Below are positions 1 through 5,967 of a stretch of DNA of 8,129 nt, one piece after another. The translations under genes were made by a program, and so were the position numbers. Source of the DNA: an uncultured Eubacteriales bacterium (GTDB lineage Bacteria; Bacillota; Clostridia; Peptostreptococcales; Anaerovoracaceae); NCBI GenBank assembly GCA_902765035.1, contig CACWYF010000046.1, forward strand, positions 5,565-13,693, in the 5' to 3' direction. How positions within the stretch are numbered: the first letter of the stretch is position 1; every line of letters begins with the position of its first letter. The notes beneath the pieces were generated by a model, which worked only from the letters and a program-made list of their open reading frames with translations, did not search any database and was not told the DNA's origin.

Positions 1-2333
1 AGTACCGCGTATTCTACAAGGGCGCGAGCGGCTGGAGACTTGATGTCGCTGACGAGCTGCCTGACTCATTCATCGCTGAGACGAGAAGCAGGATAAAGAA
101 ATGCGATCCTGACGGCCTTCTCATCGGAGAGGTCTGGGAGGATGCCAGCAACAAGATAAGCTACGGAGAGAGAAGGAAGTATTTCATGGGCGACGAGCTT
201 GACGGCACCATGAACTACCCGCTGAGGGACATCCTTCTCGACTACATCAACTATACTATCGGCTCGGGCTATGCGGCTGAGAGGATCGAAAGCCTGAGCG
301 AGAATTACCCGAGAGAGAACTTCTACGGTGCACTCAACCTCATAGGAAGCCATGACAGGGAGAGGATAATCACTGCTATGGCGGCTGAGGAGGATTACCA
401 GGCGGCTGTTAAGAAGGTGAGAGTCATGTCGGCTCTCGAGTTCACACTGCCGGGCGTGCCTTGCATCTACTACGGTGATGAGGTCGGCCTGACAGGCGGC
501 AGGGACCCTGAGAACAGGAGCGGCTACCCGTGGGGATATGAGAATCTCGACCTCGGATATCACTACAGGATGCTCGGACTCATCTATGATGAGCATCCGG
601 TCCTGAAGGACGGGGAATTCACAATGCTCTCCGGAAGAGACGGCATCAGTGATGACATATTCGCCTTCACAAGGTCGTACCCGGAAGCAGATGAGCGCAT
701 TCTGGTGCTCGCGAGCAGAAGCTACGGACCGGTCGAGGTGGATCTCAGCGGCATCGCAGAAGCGAAGTGCGGCTATGCTCTTGACCTTCTGAAGTCCGCT
801 AAGGAGATACCTGTAGGAGAAGATGGTTCGCTCGGAAAGATCACCATGGATCCTCTGAGCATAAAGATAATCTGCCTTCTTGATGAGGCGCCTGAGAAGG
901 TCGACCTCGGACGAAAGGCAGGCGTCATATGCCACATCAGCACACTGGGCAGAGGCGTGCTCGGTACACCTGCGAAGAAGTTCGCTGACTACATCGCAAG
1001 TGCAGGCATGAAGGTATGGCAGGTGCTGCCGCTCAATCCTACCGGACTCGGCGGATCGCCTTACTCAAGCTACGCTGCTTTTGCCGGATATCCTGAGATG
1101 ATAAACAGGGACGAGCTTCCTGATGAAAGCGGATACAGGCAGTTCTGCAAAGATAATAAGGACTGGCTCACAGGATACGTCGCATTCACTGTCCTCAAGG
1201 AGATAAACGGGGGCAAAGCGTGGTACGAGTGGCCGGATGAGCACAAGTTCGGTGACCCGGACAAGATGATCGAAGAGCTCTCCGCAGAATACGGCCCGAG
1301 GATAGAAGAGCTGGCGAAGGATCAGTACTACTTCTGCGTCCAGTGGAATGATCTGAGGGAATATGCGAACAGCCTTGGCATCGAGGTGATGGGCGACCTG
1401 CCTATGTACATGGCTTCGGACAGCGCTGATGTCTGGGCGGCCAAGGGAGAGTTCGGACTCGACGAGGATGGCAGGAAGAAGGTCCATTCAGGAGTACCGC
1501 CTGATGCTTTCAGCAAGGACGGCCAGGACTGGGGCAACCCGCTGTACAACTGGGATGTCATGAAGTCTGAAGGCTACAGCTGGTGGATGAGAAGGCTGAA
1601 GCAGTGTGCGGAGAGATTTGACATTCTGCGCATCGACCACTTCAGGGGATTCTCGGAATATTATGCTATTCCTGAAGGGGCAACTCCAAAGGAAGGCTCC
1701 TGGCAGCACAGCGCGGGGCTTGAGTTCTTCAGAGCAGTTAAGAAAATGCTTGATGAAGAGGGCCTCGGAATGAAGCTGCTGGCAGAGGACCTGGGTTTCC
1801 TCGACGACGGGGTGCTGAGCCTGCTGAAGCTCACAGGACTTCCGGGAATGGATATCTGGCAGTTCACTGCTGATGAGATGATGGCGATGGAACCTGAGAA
1901 GGCTGCTCACAGGGCGTTCTACACAGGCACACATGACAACAATACCCTGATGGGGTTCCTGCTGGGAGATGAGCAGGACGATGAAGTCCCGGACGGAAGC
2001 GAAATGATGCCTGATGCTGATGAGCATTATGACGGAGCTCTGATGACTCAGATGAACGCCGGACAGGCAGAGGCGGACGAAAAGCGAACAGAGGCCGAGA
2101 TCGAGGCGCTGGATATCATAAGAAAGATATATGAGAGCCCGGCGGCACTTGCTATGGTCCAGCTGCAGGATATGTTCCTGCTCGGCAGCGAGACAAGGAT
2201 CAATGTACCGGGCATCGCAGAGGGCAACTGGTCATGGCGCACACCGGCTGATTCAGTAGAGGAATCATTCGAAGATGCAGCAGAGCGCGCTGCATGGTTC
2301 AGGGAACTCGCAGAGAAGACAGGAAGGAGATAA
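1..2333 (+). CDS. GH13 alpha-glucosidase/neopullulanase-type domain fused to GH77 4-alpha-glucanotransferase (5' truncated)
   Basis: The reading frame is open from base 3, so the start lies upstream; 776 residues are visible. The N-terminal part is the second half of a GH13 barrel. WRLDVADE carries the presumed nucleophile Asp (codon at 42), IGEVWED the acid/base Glu (codon at 129), and IGSHDRERI the third acidic residue; a C-terminal beta-sandwich-like stretch follows. The phrase FMGDELDGTMNYPLRD resembles the neopullulanase/maltodextrin glucosidase group. From about base 900 a complete GH77 (MalQ-type) domain begins: LPLNPTGLGGSPYSS, GVPPDAFSKDGQDWGNPLYNW, RIDHFRGF (nucleophile Asp codon at 1635), LLAEDLG (Glu codon at 1785), GTHDNNT (Asp codon at 1935) and NWSWR near the end. 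Inference: one cytosolic protein that trims and disproportionates maltodextrin or glycogen-derived glucans. All visible catalytic acids are intact. An acidic stretch of about 45 residues after GTHDNNT is variable-loop-like. The exact GH13 specificity cannot be fixed without the N-terminus. Confidence 0.93.
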   Translation, partial: YRVFYKGASGWRLDVADELPDSFIAETRSRIKKCDPDGLLIGEVWEDASNKISYGERRKYFMGDELDGTMNYPLRDILLDYINYTIGSGYAAERIESLSENYPRENFYGALNLIGSHDRERIITAMAAEEDYQAAVKKVRVMSALEFTLPGVPCIYYGDEVGLTGGRDPENRSGYPWGYENLDLGYHYRMLGLIYDEHPVLKDGEFTMLSGRDGISDDIFAFTRSYPEADERILVLASRSYGPVEVDLSGIAEAKCGYALDLLKSAKEIPVGEDGSLGKITMDPLSIKIICLLDEAPEKVDLGRKAGVICHISTLGRGVLGTPAKKFADYIASAGMKVWQVLPLNPTGLGGSPYSSYAAFAGYPEMINRDELPDESGYRQFCKDNKDWLTGYVAFTVLKEINGGKAWYEWPDEHKFGDPDKMIEELSAEYGPRIEELAKDQYYFCVQWNDLREYANSLGIEVMGDLPMYMASDSADVWAAKGEFGLDEDGRKKVHSGVPPDAFSKDGQDWGNPLYNWDVMKSEGYSWWMRRLKQCAERFDILRIDHFRGFSEYYAIPEGATPKEGSWQHSAGLEFFRAVKKMLDEEGLGMKLLAEDLGFLDDGVLSLLKLTGLPGMDIWQFTADEMMAMEPEKAAHRAFYTGTHDNNTLMGFLLGDEQDDEVPDGSEMMPDADEHYDGALMTQMNAGQAEADEKRTEAEIEALDIIRKIYESPAALAMVQLQDMFLLGSETRINVPGIAEGNWSWRTPADSVEESFEDAAERAAWFRELAEKTGRR

Positions 2334-2337
2334 TTCT

Positions 2338-2814
2338 ATGTTCAGGAAAATGAGAAGAAGCCCGCAGGCTCTGAGTCAGGATGAGATAATCGAAGTTCTG
2401 AAGAAAGAGACAAGAGGCGTTCTTTCTGTTCAGGGTGACGACGGATATCCATACGGAGTTCCTATCAATCACTATTATGATGAAGAGACAGGCAAGCTGT
2501 ATTTCCACGGCGCGAATTTTGGCCACAGAGTAGACGCTATGAAGAGAGATCCGAAGGTATCCTACTGCGTATTCGGCCAGGACTACCAGAAGGAAGGCGA
2601 CTGGGCCAAGTATGTCAAGAGCGTCATCATATTCGGCAAGGCTGAGCTGATCGAGGATATCGACGAAGTCATCAAGTGGTCAGTCAAGCTATGCAGCAAG
2701 TTCCCTTGCACAGAGGAGTACATCAGGACCGAAGTCGAGAAAGATGCAGGCAGAACACTCTGCTTCTCGATCACCATCGAGGACATCAACGGAAAGCTCG
2801 TACACGAGGCGTAG
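2338..2814 (+). CDS. Pyridoxamine 5'-phosphate oxidase-like flavin-binding protein (NimA-related)
   Basis: This is a 158-residue cytosolic protein of the split-barrel FMN-binding fold. It shows the N-terminal pattern of NimA/PNPOx-like proteins: a helix (SQDEIIEVLKKETRGVLSV), then GYPYGVPINHYYDEETGKLYFHGA, then GHRVDAMKRDPKVSYCVFG. The length suits the family (about 140-165). An in-frame ATG exists at 2275, but 2338 is the better start: it has AGGAAGGAGA at 2321-2330 about 8 nt upstream, its product begins MFRKMRRSPQALS as family members do, and it avoids a 60-base overlap. The start is 4 bp after the stop of the glucan enzyme, so the two are probably cotranscribed. Members include 5-nitroimidazole reductases, but most are uncharacterised flavoproteins. 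A role in nitroimidazole resistance must not be assumed from the fold alone. A functional link to glucan metabolism is not evident. Confidence 0.88.
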   Translation: MFRKMRRSPQALSQDEIIEVLKKETRGVLSVQGDDGYPYGVPINHYYDEETGKLYFHGANFGHRVDAMKRDPKVSYCVFGQDYQKEGDWAKYVKSVIIFGKAELIEDIDEVIKWSVKLCSKFPCTEEYIRTEVEKDAGRTLCFSITIEDINGKLVHEA

Positions 2815-2826
2815 TTACTGAATAAA

Positions 2827-2866
2827 AGCAGGCACAGTTTACATTTCAAACTGTGCCTGCTGTTTT
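2827..2866. terminator. Strong bidirectional rho-independent terminator
   Basis: A perfect 14-bp stem (arms 2827-2840 and 2848-2861, containing GCAGGCACAGTTT and its complement) encloses a 7-nt loop. TGTTTTTG follows on the plus strand. On the minus strand the stem is followed by TTTTATTC. It lies between two convergent genes and can stop both the glucan-enzyme/flavoprotein transcript and the asparaginase transcript. Confidence 0.93.
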
Positions 2867-2877
2867 TGTGCAAAATA

Positions 2878-2904
2878 TGACAGTGAGAACCGTCCCCACT
2901 GTCA
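2878..2904 (-). repeat. Solo 27-nt REP-like palindromic repeat (unit 1)
   Basis: Perfect 8-bp inverted ends TGACAGTG/CACTGTCA enclose a core that reads GGGGACGGTTCT on the minus strand. The same 27-nt layout, ungapped, occurs twice at 7820-7887. It sits 2 bp beyond the asparaginase stop codon and before the shared terminator. Inference: a short interspersed palindrome of the kind mobilised by REP-associated (Y1 HUH) transposases. No such transposase gene is in the window. Confidence 0.75.
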
Positions 2905-2906
2905 CA

Positions 2907-3920
2907 TTATTTGTCGAGTTCGCCGCGGAGGTCGGTCTCCATGAGCTCGCTGACCTGCTCGCGGGTCAGATCCTGGCTCAGAAGGTACTGCAGCTTGGCG
3001 ACTGCGGCCTCAGTGGTCATGTTGTAGCCGCTGACTGCACCTGCGTTGACAAGAGCCGAGCCGGCCTCGTATGTTCCGAGCATGACTGATCCCTGCGGAC
3101 ACTGGGTGCATACTACTACGACGGCACCTGTCCGCGAAGCTTCTTCAATCAGATCAGAGAGCGCCTTGTCGTAATTCGGGATGTTGCCCGAGCCGAATGT
3201 CTCAAGTATAAGGCCCTGCATGCCGTTGACGATAGGCGTGAAGAGCTCGAACTTGATACCCGGGAATACCTTGATGACTGCCAGTCTGGTATCTTTGAGA
3301 TATCTGACGGTAAGCGGCTGATCAGGATCGACTTCAAGGAATGCACGCTTTCTGTATCTCATGTCGATCCCGGCCTTGGCAAGTTCCGTGTAATTAGGCG
3401 ACTTGAAAGCGATAAGACGGTCGGATGAGTACTTCGTGGCTCTGTTGCCCCGGAGAAGCTCGTTGCTGAAGTACAGGCATACTTCATGCACGACATCCTG
3501 TGCCGCGATCAGGACGGAAGTTATAAGGTTGTCCTTGCCGTCGCTTCTGAGTTCGCAGAGAGGTATCTGAGAGCCCGTGAAGATAACAGGCTTACTGAGG
3601 CCTTCGAGCATGAATGAGAGAGCTGAAGCGCTGTAGGCCATCGTGTCAGTGCCGTGCAGCACGACGAATCCGTCATATTCATCATACCTTGACTCGATCG
3701 CCCCGGCAATCTGGTTCCACTGCTTATATGTAATGTTCGAGCTGTCCAGCAGCGGGTCGAATTCCACAAGATCCCACTCCGGCATGCGCGGGGATGAAAG
3801 ATCCCTGATCGCTGCGAGCTCTTTAGCAAAAGTTCCCGGCGCAGGAGCGAACCCGTTCTCAGTCGGGATCATTCCGATCGTTCCGCCGGTGTACAGAATG
3901 CATACTTTTTTCTTAGACAT
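2907..3920 (-). CDS. ansA: L-asparaginase, type I (cytosolic)
   Basis: This 337-residue protein aligns by eye nearly end to end with E. coli AnsA (338 aa). It hydrolyses L-asparagine to aspartate and ammonia. The catalytic threonine motif YTGGTIGM lies at residues 10-17 (Thr14). The second triad motif HGTDTMAYSASALSFML starts at 89, giving Thr91 and Asp92, and RGNRATK supplies Lys163. TGSQIPL, ETFGSGN, TQC (Cys274) and the C-terminal LRGEL are also shared. In E. coli AnsA, Thr162 and the Cys of TQC take part in the allosteric asparagine site, and both are kept here, so cooperative behaviour is possible (inference). There is no signal peptide, which fits the cytosolic type. GGAGGA (complement of 3925-3930) lies just upstream of the ATG. 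The gene is divergent from the hypB pair and convergent with the flavoprotein gene, so it is probably monocistronic. It may feed aspartate into the lysine pathway downstream, but no shared regulation is visible. Confidence 0.96.
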   Translation of the reverse strand: MSKKKVCILYTGGTIGMIPTENGFAPAPGTFAKELAAIRDLSSPRMPEWDLVEFDPLLDSSNITYKQWNQIAGAIESRYDEYDGFVVLHGTDTMAYSASALSFMLEGLSKPVIFTGSQIPLCELRSDGKDNLITSVLIAAQDVVHEVCLYFSNELLRGNRATKYSSDRLIAFKSPNYTELAKAGIDMRYRKRAFLEVDPDQPLTVRYLKDTRLAVIKVFPGIKFELFTPIVNGMQGLILETFGSGNIPNYDKALSDLIEEASRTGAVVVVCTQCPQGSVMLGTYEAGSALVNAGAVSGYNMTTEAAVAKLQYLLSQDLTREQVSELMETDLRGELDK

Positions 3921-3959
3921 ATTATCCTCCGTATGAGTATTACCATCTGAAGCACATCA

Positions 3960-3987
3960 ATTGTAACACATTCGGATTGAGTGTCAC
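3960..3987 (-). promoter_or_regulatory. Putative promoter of ansA
   Basis: On the minus strand GTGACA (-35, 3987-3982) and TACAAT (-10, 3965-3960) are separated by 16 bp. This predicts a start near 3953 and a leader of about 33 nt with a good Shine-Dalgarno. It overlaps the -35 region of the divergent plus-strand promoter. Assigned from consensus only. Confidence 0.55.
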
Positions 3988-4005
3988 ACGGCAAAATGTT
4001 AGAAT
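3977..4005 (+). promoter_or_regulatory. Putative promoter of the hypB pair
   Basis: TTGAGT (3977-3982) and TAGAAT (4000-4005) are separated by exactly 17 bp, giving a predicted start near 4012 and a leader of about 107 nt. Two TGTNACA boxes (TGTAACA at 3962-3968 and TGTCACA at 3982-3988) lie 20 bp apart within the divergent promoter region. They could be operator half-sites, but that is inference. Confidence 0.5.
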
Positions 4006-4065
4006 AGTGCAGTGAGAAAATAAGAATCTACAGCTGATGCAGAGTCGTATGTTCGCACGGACAAG

Positions 4066-4094
4066 ACGCACGCCGGCATGTACAGGCGTGACGT
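4066..4094 (+). promoter_or_regulatory. Hairpin in the hypB leader
   Basis: ACGCACGCC (4066-4074) pairs with GGCGTGaCGT (4085-4094), leaving one bulged A (4091) and a 10-nt loop. It is not followed by a U-run, so it is not a terminator. It ends 8 nt before the ribosome binding site AAAGGGG (4103-4109). Function unknown; it could affect translation initiation or RNA stability. Confidence 0.4.
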
Positions 4095-4118
4095 AAGCAA
4101 AGAAAGGGGCACAGTAAA

Positions 4119-4802
4119 ATGCTGGAAAGAGAACCTAGAATCATCAAGGTCAAGGAGAGCATCCTCGAAGACAACGACGCTGATGCAGACAAGCTGCGCG
4201 GCGAGCTTCTGGAGGAGAAGACCTTTTATCTGAATATAATGTCATCACCGGGATCGGGCAAAACGTCAAGCATCCTGCAGCTCATCAGGAGACTGAAGGA
4301 TGACTTCCGCATCGGAGTGCTCGAGGCAGACATCGACGGTGATGTGGATACAAGAACGATGCTGAACGCGGGCGTTGCTTCCGTGCAGATCCATACAGGC
4401 GGCATGTGCCACCTCGATGCTGACATGAGCAGGCAGAGCCTCAGGGAGATCGGCTCGAAAGACCTCGACCTGGTCATCCTCGAAAATGTCGGCAACCTCG
4501 TATGCCCTGCAGAGTTCGACACCGGTGCAGTGAAGGACCTTGTCATTTTGTCCGTACCTGAAGGCGACGACAAGCCGCTCAAGTACCCTCTGATGTTCAC
4601 CAAGGCTGACGTGGTGCTCGTCAACAAGGTCGATGCACTCGAGGCATTCGACTTCGACCTTGAGAAGTTCACTGAGAACGTCAGAATGAGAAATGCCAAT
4701 GCTGATGTCATCGCTGTATCTGCAGAGACAGGCGAGGGCTTTGACGAAGCAGCCGCATGGATCAGAAATGCTGCCAATGAATTCCTGGGAGGTGCAAAGT
4801 AA
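4119..4802 (+). CDS. hypB: HypB-type nickel-chaperone GTPase, copy 1 (complete metal site)
   Basis: This is a 227-residue SIMIBI-class GTPase of the HypB family, which with HypA delivers nickel to [NiFe]-hydrogenase or other nickel enzymes. Visible elements are the P-loop SPGSGKT (residues 43-49), EADIDGDVD (69-77), the metal-site Cys97-His98 in GGMCHLDADM, ENVGNLVC ending in Cys129 (third metal ligand), the base-specificity motif NKVD (169-172) and SAETGEGFD. The Cys-His...Cys set corresponds to the G-domain nickel/zinc site known in this family. The N-terminal CXXCGC high-affinity site of E. coli HypB and any His-rich segment are absent. The ATG has AAAGGGG 9 nt upstream. Its stop overlaps the start of the next gene (TAATG). 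No hypA, other hyp gene or hydrogenase gene lies within the window, so the client enzyme is unknown. I am sure of the family, less so of the client. Confidence 0.92.
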   Translation: MLEREPRIIKVKESILEDNDADADKLRGELLEEKTFYLNIMSSPGSGKTSSILQLIRRLKDDFRIGVLEADIDGDVDTRTMLNAGVASVQIHTGGMCHLDADMSRQSLREIGSKDLDLVILENVGNLVCPAEFDTGAVKDLVILSVPEGDDKPLKYPLMFTKADVVLVNKVDALEAFDFDLEKFTENVRMRNANADVIAVSAETGEGFDEAAAWIRNAANEFLGGAK

Positions 4803-5473
4803 TGTGTGCTGTAAGAGTAATTGACGTAAACATGGGCGTGTTCGAGATGAACGACCGCATCGCTGATGAGGTAAGGGCACGCAATAAGGCAAACGGAACA
4901 TTCATGGTCAACCTCATGGCATCACCGGGATCGGGCAAGACAACGACTCTCCTGAGGACCATCGCTGACCTGAGAGATGAGTATAAGATCGGTGTTATGG
5001 AAGCAGACATCGATGCTTCAGTGGATGCTGAGAAGATGATCGAGGCAGGAGTCCGCTCCATCCAGATCCACACAGGCGGAGAGTGCGCTATGGACGCTTC
5101 GATGACACAGCAGGCACTTAACGAGTTCGATACATCGGACCTCGACCTCCTGTTCATGGAGAATGTCGGCAACCTCGTATGCACAGCTGAGCAGGATACA
5201 GGCGCCACAGTCAATGTCGAGATCCTCTCGCTTCCTGAGGGAGACGACAAGCCTCTCAAGTACCCTCTGATGTTCACGGTATGCCAGGCAGTCATCGTAA
5301 ACAAGGTCGATACCCGCAAGTTCTTCAGATTCGACGATGAAGCGTTCATCGAGAGAGTCCACAGCCTCAATCCGGATGCGAAGATCTTCTTCCTTTCGTC
5401 CAAGACAGGCGAAGGTTTCGATGCATGGACCGGCTGGCTCAGAGAGCAGATCGGGGCTTATAAGGCTGAATAA
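4802..5473 (+). CDS. HypB-type GTPase, copy 2 (metal-site His replaced)
   Basis: A 223-residue paralogue of the preceding gene. It has the P-loop SPGSGKT (41-47), EADIDASVD (67-75), MENVGNLVC (to Cys127), PEGDDKPLKYPLMF, NKVD (167-170) and SSKTGEG. The metal-site segment reads GGECAMDASM, so Cys95 and Cys127 are kept while the His next to Cys95 has become Ala96. An extra Cys (Cys161) stands where copy 1 has Lys162 in TKAD, and Cys2 is near the N-terminus. The ATG overlaps the TAA of copy 1 by one base, with GGGAGGTG at 4787-4794, implying translational coupling and equal production. From the P-loop to about residue 160 the two align without gaps at a constant 677-nt offset. GTPase motifs are intact, so it is not a decayed gene. 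Inference: a specialised partner, perhaps forming a heterodimer with copy 1, or a chaperone with changed metal preference. Confidence 0.88.
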   Translation: MCAVRVIDVNMGVFEMNDRIADEVRARNKANGTFMVNLMASPGSGKTTTLLRTIADLRDEYKIGVMEADIDASVDAEKMIEAGVRSIQIHTGGECAMDASMTQQALNEFDTSDLDLLFMENVGNLVCTAEQDTGATVNVEILSLPEGDDKPLKYPLMFTVCQAVIVNKVDTRKFFRFDDEAFIERVHSLNPDAKIFFLSSKTGEGFDAWTGWLREQIGAYKAE

Positions 5474-5474
5474 G

Positions 5475-5510
5475 TGCAGCTTACAGACTAAGCGCTAAGC
5501 GCACGCTGCA
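5475..5510. repeat. Inverted repeat just after the hypB pair
   Basis: TGCAGC (5475-5480) and GCTGCA (5505-5510) flank a tandem TAAGCGC TAAGCGC (5489-5502). The structure is weak and lacks a U-run, so it is not an obvious terminator. It could help protect the mRNA 3' end. No other content is seen before the terminator at 5534. Confidence 0.3.
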
Positions 5511-5533
5511 GGAGCCGCGAACGATTGAAATCA

Positions 5534-5575
5534 AAGGCATGCGACCAATTATACGGACGCATGCCTTGTGTTTTG
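5534..5575 (+). terminator. Rho-independent terminator of the hypB pair
   Basis: A perfect 10-bp stem AAGGCATGCG/CGCATGCCTT (5534-5543 and 5558-5567) with a 14-nt loop is followed by GTGTTTTGTG. The U-run is interrupted, so termination may be partial. It separates the hypB transcript from the lysine cluster promoter. Confidence 0.8.
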
Positions 5576-5606
5576 TGAAAAATACCAAAATGATGGCGCA
5601 TATGCG

Positions 5607-5635
5607 TTGACATATTTCAACATACATAATAAAAT
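5607..5635 (+). promoter_or_regulatory. Sigma-A-type promoter of the dapA cluster
   Basis: A perfect TTGACA (5607-5612) and TAAAAT (5630-5635) are spaced by 17 bp, with an AT-rich spacer. The predicted start at about 5641-5643 falls immediately before the riboswitch, as expected for a riboswitch-controlled transcript. Confidence 0.85.
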
Positions 5636-5644
5636 GCGAATAAT

Positions 5645-5847
5645 TGAGATAGAGGACGCGTCACGTCATCAGTAGTGATCCCGATGATCAGTGCAGAGGA
5701 GGGTGAAATGAAAGGGACTGACGCCGAAGTGATGTAAAGGCTGCACCCTTTCTGATCTGGGCGGACGGAATAAGATACGGCCGACTGTCGCGATTACGCG
5801 GAGCGCTATCCATGATAAGAAATCAGAGATTGTTTTGATTTGTCATG
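5645..5847 (+). promoter_or_regulatory. Lysine riboswitch (L-box) upstream of dapA
   Basis: The conserved L-box elements appear in order: GATAGAGG with GCG following (5648-5660), GGGTGAAA (5701-5708), GCCGAAG (5723-5729), ATAAGATACGGCC (5770-5782), CTGTC (5785-5789) and GGAGCGCTATCC (5800-5811). P1 forms from GATAG (5648-5652) and CTATC (5806-5810). P5 is CGCG-ATTA-CGCG (5789-5800). A further helix TCATC/GATGA (5666-5670/5683-5687) fits the P2 region. Established knowledge: this aptamer binds lysine and controls lysine synthesis or transport genes. Downstream, CATGA/TCATG (5811-5815/5843-5847) and AAATCA/TGATTT (5820-5825/5836-5841) can form an alternative stem next to the terminator. With GCT (5805-5807) pairing AGC (5848-5850), it would compete with both P1 and the terminator and so could be the antiterminator (inference). 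High lysine should favour P1 and termination. The dap context agrees fully. Confidence 0.95.
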
Positions 5848-5876
5848 AGCAGCTGATCCGTGTCGGCTGCTTTTTC
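5848..5876 (+). terminator. Terminator of the lysine riboswitch expression platform
   Basis: A 10-bp stem, AGCAGCTGAT (5848-5857) with GTCGGCTGCT (5862-5871), includes two G-U pairs. It has a 4-nt CCGT loop and is followed by TTTTTCT. It lies about 90 nt before dapA, so it would stop transcription before the gene when lysine is bound upstream. Confidence 0.9.
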
Positions 5877-5967
5877 TATTACAAATCACGGCAGTATCTG
5901 AAGAATCTTACAGGTAGCCTTATCTCATTTCTGGAAAACACCATTCAAAATGAGGAGGTATCAAACA

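Noticed and set aside
66..935. A 289-codon open frame on the minus strand
   Set aside because: It is antisense to the conserved GH13 domain. Its translation has no recognisable motif or ribosome site, and it is a by-product of GC-rich codon use.
2275..2337. Upstream start for the flavoprotein gene
   Set aside because: The extra 21 codons lie inside the GH77 reading frame, lack a Shine-Dalgarno, and do not resemble the family. The start at 2338 has a strong site.
2853..3089. A plus-strand open frame starting in the terminator and repeat region
   Set aside because: It overlaps the conserved C-terminus of asparaginase on the other strand, and begins within the terminator hairpin without a ribosome binding site.
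4012..4118. Possible nickel/cobalt riboswitch in the hypB leader
   Set aside because: I could not find the conserved four-helix arrangement of that class; only one clear hairpin is visible.
4802..5473. Second hypB copy as a pseudogene
   Set aside because: The frame is full length, it has a strong coupled ribosome site, and all GTPase motifs are intact. Only the metal-site His is changed.
5708..5737. A 9-codon frame MKGTDAEVM with a good GGAGGG site just upstream, a possible leader peptide
   Set aside because: It lies inside the lysine aptamer and its bases coincide with the conserved GGGTGAAA and GCCGAAG elements. It has no lysine codon run, and chance is the simpler explanation.
5950..5967. 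Upstream ATG for dapA
   Set aside because: The codons after it are the Shine-Dalgarno of the 5968 start, and DapA proteins begin near that second Met.
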